Shown: piece by piece, positions 7,901-11,119 of the stretch
Layout: every line of letters begins with the position of its first letter
Position numbering within the stretch: the stretch's first letter is position 1
DNA from: Bacteroidota bacterium
GTDB lineage: Bacteria; Bacteroidota; Bacteroidia; Chitinophagales; Chitinophagaceae
Assembly: GCA_023411775.1 (NCBI GenBank)
Contig: JAEYOL010000097.1
Location: forward strand, 1 to 11,119
DNA: 11,119 bases
Direction: 5' to 3'
Notes under the pieces: model-generated
What the model saw: only the letters and a program-made list of their open reading frames with translations
Databases searched by the model: none
Told to the model about the DNA's origin: nothing
Program-made: the position numbers and the translations under genes

Positions 7901-8534
7901 TGCTCGCAATCACTTTTACATTGTACTTCTTCGCAAACTTTAATAATATTTCATTCACCCGGTCCTGTTCAGGCATACCATGCCTTTGCAATTCCACGTA
8001 AAAATCTTCCTGGAAGATATTCAGCCACCACTTGAATTCGTTCTCGCCTTCTTCTTCTCCTTTTCTTAAAATAGCCTGTGGTACCGAAGCTCCCAGGCAA
8101 CAGGTTGTTGCGATCAGGCCTTCATGGTATTGCAGAATTAGCTCTTTATCGATCCGGGGGTATTTGCTGTACATACCTTCGATAAATCCAAGTGAAGTAA
8201 GTTTTACAAGGTTGCGATATCCCAGGTCATTTTTAGCCAGCAGGATCTGGTGATGGCGAACATCCTTTTGCTCTTTAGTAAACGTTTTTTGATGGCGGTT
8301 GACAGTGATATAAAATTCACAACCTACCACGGGCTTTACTTTCAATTTGCCATTTTCATCTTTATGCTTATATGCTTCCGCAACAAATTCAAAAGCGCCA
8401 AACATATTACCATGATCGCTGATCGCCAGTGCAGGCATGCCATCCTTTATTGCTTTCTTATAAAGATTTTGTATCGATGCAGCGCCGTCGAGCAGGGAGA
8501 ACTGGGTGTGGACGTGTAAATGTGAGAACTTCAT
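4908..8534 (-). CDS. dnaE: DNA polymerase III subunit alpha (DnaE)
   Basis: The 1,208-residue catalytic subunit of the replicative polymerase is slightly longer than the E. coli protein (1,160). Domain order: PHP domain (about residues 1-280, opening SHLHVHTQFSLLDG), C-family palm with MPDIDTDFDDEGR giving Asp419 and Asp421, third catalytic Asp598 in VIKMDFLGLKTLTI, thumb and fingers, a helix-hairpin-helix region around FIKRINQRTVNKKTLESLAYAGG, a TLFGDL segment (Leu963-Phe964) placed like the internal clamp-binding motif but lacking the usual Gln, and an OB fold from about residue 1040. All nine candidate PHP metal ligands are present (see findings). ATG 8534 is preferred because the family begins directly with the FSHLHVH strand. 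The 170 bases upstream hold only a poor promoter-like match. No obvious terminator follows, so some read-through into trxA is possible. Confidence 0.97.
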   Translation of the reverse strand: MKFSHLHVHTQFSLLDGAASIQNLYKKAIKDGMPALAISDHGNMFGAFEFVAEAYKHKDENGKLKVKPVVGCEFYITVNRHQKTFTKEQKDVRHHQILLAKNDLGYRNLVKLTSLGFIEGMYSKYPRIDKELILQYHEGLIATTCCLGASVPQAILRKGEEEGENEFKWWLNIFQEDFYVELQRHGMPEQDRVNEILLKFAKKYNVKVIASNDSHYVEQSDFNAHDILLCINTGEKITTPALRDFADDDINIKGKRFAFPNDQFYFKTTEEMTRVFHDIPQAIDNTNEIVDKIDILNLKRDILLPFFQVPKEFSTQDEYLEHITWEGAKKRYAEITPEIDERIRFELFTIKTMGFAGYFLIVSDFIKAGREIGVFIGPGRGSAAGSVVAYCTGITNIDPIKYNLLFERFLNPDRKSMPDIDTDFDDEGRQKVIDYVVDKYGKNQVAQIITYGTMAAKSSIKDVARVMDLPLPESNALAKLVPERPGVELKRVLHAPLKSKDGEKSLEEKEGFSGDDLENVKKIRDIYSQEDTLLSKVLHEAERLEGSVRNTGIHAAGIIIAPKDLTELIPVAVAKDSPLWVTQIEGNVIEEAGVIKMDFLGLKTLTIIKNALALIKQNHGIEIDIDNIPLDDQKTFELYQQAATVGTFQFESAGMQKYLRELKPDKFGDLIAMNALYRPGPMAYIPNYVDRKHGREPITYDLPEMREYLEETYGITVYQEQVMLLAQKLAGFSKGDADVLRKAMGKKQKAVLDKMKAQFIEGATARSLPAETLEKIWSDWEAFAQYAFNKSHSTCYAFVAYQTAYLKAHYPAEYMAAVLNNAGSIDKITFFMEECKRMGLKVLGPDINESLKGFAVNKAGEIRFGLGGLKGVGEAAVESIIAERKKAGPYSDIFNFIKRINQRTVNKKTLESLAYAGGFDCFTQHHRAQYFCVPEGETANGLERIIKYGQIISSQNANTANTLFGDLPVSMEIPPPRLPDCAPWALVTQLENEKEVTGMFLSGHPLDHYRFEMKHYGITSISDFNEFRESIKLQSNPGRMFRLIALVTGAQHRVAQKSGNKYGSYIVEDFSGKTEFVLFSEDYLRLSPYLQPGASVCITGYFKQRYNQSEFEFKVQQVVLAETLKKLLTRQVSVQIHPRDIDADMIGFIEKNIRNFPGNTSLRLIVNDPKKDLKISMLTTGRGIEMNEELIHFLEEKQDVDVAVLTNS

Positions 8535-8704
8535 GGCACAATATCAAAAATGAAAAATCAGGGACTCAAAAGTGGAAGCTACAATATCTTTCTGTCTTTT
8601 TGCCTGGCGGCAGAATTCAAAACCAATCATGTGGCAAATTTCCGGTTTCTTTAGGGAAATTGAGTTTTGAATTTTCTACATCTGTTGACACGGAGTGTGG
8701 AATA

Positions 8705-9943
8705 TTATTTTTTATTGAAACTGAAGATGCTGATCGCACCGCGGTTGTAACTGCATACCCAGGCTTCCAGCCGGTCATCGTTTTCAAATATGTCCACACC
8801 TACCGGGTGACCCTTGCAGGGGAGCGAGACTACTTTTTCAAAACCCTGGTCCTTAATCTTGAAAACCTGTACGGTATCGCTACTATAACAGGTTACAAAT
8901 AAGAACTTTTGATTTTTTGACAGCATGATCGTCCTGGGCTGCGCGGCTGTTTTGGTGCTGAACAACGTTTTACCTGTGTTGGCATCAAGGCAGGCAATTC
9001 GTCCCAGCCGGTTGTAGGAAACAAATATATGATTGGCAGTATCCATCACAATGTGCCTGGGATTTGATGCCACTTCAATAGTTTTTTCTTTCATCCATAC
9101 AGAATTATTGATGACATCAATACTTGATCCGCCCATGATCGCCACGAAGGACCGGTTATTTTTATCATCGACTGCAATCCCACGCGGAATAGACGGTACC
9201 GCAACGCGGGCTACAGATTTTGCAAACGGGTATTCTGAAAGATTTGTTTCCAAAACACTCACATTGTAAGAATGCCAGTTGCTTACCAGCAAATGCCTGC
9301 TATCGCTGGTGCGGGAAACGATCTTGGGCGTCTTCCCGGTTTTGATGATAGGAATGTAAAACGAATCAACTGCTGCACTGTCGGGATAAGAAACAGTCAC
9401 TTTTTTATCATGTTGTGTAACGGGTACACTCAGATTCGCCTGGATCGTATCCACCCTGATAGGTACAATTCCTGCTGCGTTATGGAGCGACACCCACAAT
9501 ATCCTGTCATCATGACTCAGGCAGGCTTCCACCGGCTTTTCTTCGAAAGAGGGGATGGGTTCATCTTTTTCATAATCCCACCCGGTGGCGGCTGTGGGTG
9601 TGAATTTAAACTCTCTCGTAATCTTACGTGTTGGCTGGTCAAACTCGTATATGCTCATACCTTCCAGGTTCATGGCATAAAGTCGGTTGCCCATGCTGTT
9701 GAACAACACTGATTTTGTACCGGGCGCGGCTTTCAACACTTCAACGGTATCATAAACAATTGCGTTATATGCTTTCTTTGAAAAGGCTGTAACCTGCAGC
9801 GGGATACTATCCGCATTATACCTTTCACTTACCGCGGGCAACTCAGATACAGTTGCAGTACGATCCTTTGTAGTATTGGCAGTTGATATGTTGCAGGAAG
9901 CAAACAGTACATACAAGGCGGGGAGGTGGAGAAGCGATCGCAT
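8705..9943 (-). CDS. Lipoprotein with a seven-bladed YVTN/YncE-type beta-propeller
   Basis: The 412-residue protein begins with a short hydrophobic signal and a lipobox-like FASC, making Cys17 the probable lipidated residue. A polar, Thr/Ser-rich linker follows. From about residue 65 to the end it consists of roughly seven repeats of about 45 residues. Each has a small-residue-Pro-x-hydrophobic entry and a hydrophobic strand pair, for example SIPRGIAVDDKNNRSFVAIM, SNPRHIVMDTANHIFVSY, AQPRTIMLSKNQKFLFVTCY and GHPVGVDIFENDDRLEAWVC. That pattern is the YVTN/YncE/cytochrome-D1-like propeller. No catalytic residues or haem sites are evident. Such propellers usually bind partners or ligands at the cell surface or in the periplasm; the ligand is unknown. 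The gene is divergent from the NlpC/P60 lipoprotein and lies 170 bases upstream of dnaE on the same strand. Confidence 0.8.
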   Translation of the reverse strand: MRSLLHLPALYVLFASCNISTANTTKDRTATVSELPAVSERYNADSIPLQVTAFSKKAYNAIVYDTVEVLKAAPGTKSVLFNSMGNRLYAMNLEGMSIYEFDQPTRKITREFKFTPTAATGWDYEKDEPIPSFEEKPVEACLSHDDRILWVSLHNAAGIVPIRVDTIQANLSVPVTQHDKKVTVSYPDSAAVDSFYIPIIKTGKTPKIVSRTSDSRHLLVSNWHSYNVSVLETNLSEYPFAKSVARVAVPSIPRGIAVDDKNNRSFVAIMGGSSIDVINNSVWMKEKTIEVASNPRHIVMDTANHIFVSYNRLGRIACLDANTGKTLFSTKTAAQPRTIMLSKNQKFLFVTCYSSDTVQVFKIKDQGFEKVVSLPCKGHPVGVDIFENDDRLEAWVCSYNRGAISIFSFNKK

Positions 9944-9960
9944 CTTGACTTTAAATTATA

Positions 9961-9968
9961 CAAATATT
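9961..9968 (-). promoter_or_regulatory. Possible -7-like box for the beta-propeller gene
   Basis: Read on the - strand these bases are AATATTTG, one mismatch from TAnnTTTG, about 18 bases before the ATG. The surrounding region is strongly AT-rich, but no convincing -33 element sits at the right spacing. It is a weak call. Confidence 0.25.
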
Positions 9969-10095
9969 TCATTTGACAGATAAAAACTGGCAGGTATTCA
10001 GAAATAATCGTACATTATCAGGCAAATCGGTGATTTATACAATTTTGAATGTGAAAAAGCGTTAGGGAAAACCAGATTTTACCTATTTTTAGTTA

Positions 10096-10103
10096 TATTT
10101 TTG
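10096..10103 (+). promoter_or_regulatory. Probable -7 box for the NlpC/P60 gene (Bacteroidota type)
   Basis: TATTTTTG is an exact match to TAnnTTTG, 56 bases before the preferred ATG at 10160. The upstream stretch is T-rich (GATTTTACC) but has no clean TTTG at 19 bases, so the -33 element is uncertain. The predicted start of transcription falls at or inside the hairpin at 10107-10121. Confidence 0.45.
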
Positions 10104-10106
10104 CCC

Positions 10107-10121
10107 GCCTGTCAGTCAGGC
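10107..10121. repeat. Short GC-rich inverted repeat in the NlpC/P60 leader
   Basis: GCCTG (10107-10111), loop TCAGT, CAGGC (10117-10121); flanking bases extend the look of the element to CCCGCCTG...CAGGCAGG. It stands out as a GC-rich block in an AT-rich intergenic region, directly after the -7 box. It could be a leader hairpin, a protein-binding palindrome or a small dispersed palindromic repeat. The following TTTTTG is too short and too close to the start codon to make a confident terminator. Confidence 0.5.
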
Positions 10122-10159
10122 AGGATTTTTGAACCTTGCGAAAAATTAAGAGAGTGCCA

Positions 10160-10891
10160 ATGTTTAAAAAGATCGTTCCGGCTATAGCAGTTGTCGCTAC
10201 CATGGCAAGCTGTTCTAGCATGAAACCCATGAATTCCAGCTTTAACAGGCAGGCTGCTGCTCCGCGTGAGGTGGCAAAACCGGTTCCTACGACTGACAAC
10301 AATTCTGTTAAATTCCTCGATGATATTGCTGTTGAGCCAGCATCTTCTGTTAATACGATCAGAGCAGCATCGATCAAAACGAGCACAGGTAAACAATCGG
10401 GTTCAGTCAATAATTATCTTTCACGCACATCATCAGTGGAAAAGGCATCTGAACTTCAACTGAAATACGCGATTTTGTTAAATACTGAAGTAGAGTTGTT
10501 GCAGGACAATGTATTGCTTGAGCATGTGGATGAATGGTATGGGACCCGCTATCGTTATGGTGGCAGTACCAAAAGTGGTATTGACTGCTCGGCATTTGTT
10601 CAGGCCGTTTATCTTTCAGCCTTTGCAATTAGCCTTCCCCGGACAGCCAGGGATCAATATAGAAGTTCCCGTATTATTTCCGCTACAGAAGTAAAACCCG
10701 GTGACCTGGTATTTTTTAATACCACGGGCGGGATTTCACATGTGGGCATATACTTGCAGAATAATAAGTTCGCACACGCCTCTACATCTCAGGGTGTAAC
10801 GGTAAGCGATATGTTTGATCCCTATTATCTCAAACGTTTTATTGGGATCGGTCGTATCGAAAAACCCGGCGCTAAGATCTCGGTCAAGTAG
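10160..10891 (+). CDS. NlpC/P60-family lipoprotein, probable peptidoglycan endopeptidase
   Basis: The 243-residue protein starts MFKKIVPAIAVVATMASCSS, a signal peptide with lipobox M-A-S-C, so Cys18 should be lipidated and the enzyme membrane-attached in the envelope. Residues about 19-115 are polar and low in complexity, probably a linker. The C-terminal NlpC/P60 domain runs from about residue 118 (EWYGTRYRYGGSTKSGIDCS) with nucleophile Cys143, catalytic His194 in GGISHVGIYL and third polar residue His206 in KFAHAST. The family cleaves peptide cross-bridges or stem peptides of peptidoglycan, often gamma-D-Glu to diaminopimelate; these proteins resemble E. coli Spr/MepS. An upstream TTG at 10136 would add eight charged residues before the signal peptide, so ATG 10160 is chosen. 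No SH3b domain is visible. Confidence 0.92.
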   Translation: MFKKIVPAIAVVATMASCSSMKPMNSSFNRQAAAPREVAKPVPTTDNNSVKFLDDIAVEPASSVNTIRAASIKTSTGKQSGSVNNYLSRTSSVEKASELQLKYAILLNTEVELLQDNVLLEHVDEWYGTRYRYGGSTKSGIDCSAFVQAVYLSAFAISLPRTARDQYRSSRIISATEVKPGDLVFFNTTGGISHVGIYLQNNKFAHASTSQGVTVSDMFDPYYLKRFIGIGRIEKPGAKISVK

Positions 10892-10962
10892 TTTTCCATT
10901 TTAATTTCTTTAATCTGCGTATTCCATTTTAAGTATTGGGAGGGATTTCGTTTTGTAGTTAA

Positions 10963-11119
10963 TCTTCGTGCTCATCGTGTTTCCTCCGTGCTCATCGTGA
11001 CCTAACTGGACACGGAGTACACGAAGTGCACACGAAGGACACGATGTGGGTTGAAAATTCTTCGTGCTCTTTGTGTTTCCTCCGTGCTCATCGTGACCTA
11101 ACTGGACACGGAGTACACG
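10963..11119. repeat. Noncoding repeat, 96-base period, built of heptamers NNNCGTG in both orientations
   Basis: Copy 1 is 10963-11058; copy 2 begins at 11059 and is cut by the window edge after 61 bases. The 61 bases differ at two positions only (10974 A/11070 T and 10976 C/11072 T). Each copy holds forward heptamers CTTCGTG, CATCGTG (or CTTTGTG), CTCCGTG and CATCGTG, a non-repeat core ACCTAACTGGA, then the complements CACGGAG, CACGAAG, CACGAAG and CACGATG. CTCCGTG (10984-10990) and CACGGAG (11011-11017) can form a 7-base stem around a 20-base loop. No long open frame runs through it. The block follows the NlpC/P60 gene after 71 bases of AT-rich sequence that contains an 11-base direct repeat (TTCCATTTTAA, 10894 and 10922). 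It resembles the intergenic 'CTTCGTG...CTCCGTG' repeats scattered in several environmental genomes. Confidence 0.8.

Noticed and set aside
8637..8661. Terminator after the propeller gene (AATTTCC / GGAAATT hairpin)
   Set aside because: The stem is only seven weak pairs and no U-rich tract follows it on the - strand.
8429..8902. Open frame of 157 codons on the + strand spanning the dnaE-propeller gap
   Set aside because: It overlaps the start of dnaE and the end of the propeller gene in antisense; the translation has no coherent hydrophobic core or family pattern.
9272..9712. Open frame of 146 codons on the + strand
   Set aside because: Antisense to the propeller gene, whose repeat pattern is unmistakable in the other strand.
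10963..11119. CRISPR array
   Set aside because: The period is 96 bases with nearly identical content throughout, so there are no unique spacers, and no cas genes are nearby.

Overview
The window looks like a chromosomal segment of a Bacteroidota bacterium, probably from the Chitinophagales/Sphingobacteriales side. The main reasons are near-absent Shine-Dalgarno sequences, two intergenic boxes that match the Bacteroidota -7 consensus TAnnTTTG exactly, a DnaE of about 1,208 residues with an intact PHP domain, and several secreted or lipobox proteins typical of the phylum. The phylum call is fairly firm; the family-level call is inference from protein style only.

Left part, + strand (1-4320): the 3' end of ferrochelatase (hemH), then the membrane protein HemJ, which makes its protoporphyrin IX substrate. 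A small MmcQ/YjbR-family protein follows, then three exported proteins: a class-C-type serine hydrolase, a GH18 chitinase-like glycosidase and a NAGPA-type phosphodiester glycosidase. Gaps in the run are 10 to 75 bases, so most of it could be co-transcribed. The first genes finish haem synthesis; the last three look like envelope or extracellular glycan enzymes. A hairpin flanked by A and T tracts closes the run and can also terminate the convergent trxA.

Middle part, - strand (4414-9943): in transcription order, a seven-bladed beta-propeller lipoprotein, the replicative DNA polymerase III alpha subunit (dnaE), and thioredoxin (trxA), which has its own good -7 box.

Right part (9944-11119): a divergent intergenic region with a hairpin and a promoter-like box, then a NlpC/P60 lipoprotein on the + strand, likely a peptidoglycan endopeptidase. 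The window ends inside a noncoding repeat with a 96-base period, built from heptamers of the form NNNCGTG in both orientations.

Most of this is conserved housekeeping and envelope biology. I found no convincing defence, mobile or otherwise new multigene system. The least explained items are the terminal heptamer repeat, the trio of secreted hydrolases, and the lipoprotein pair around the hairpin-bearing intergenic region.
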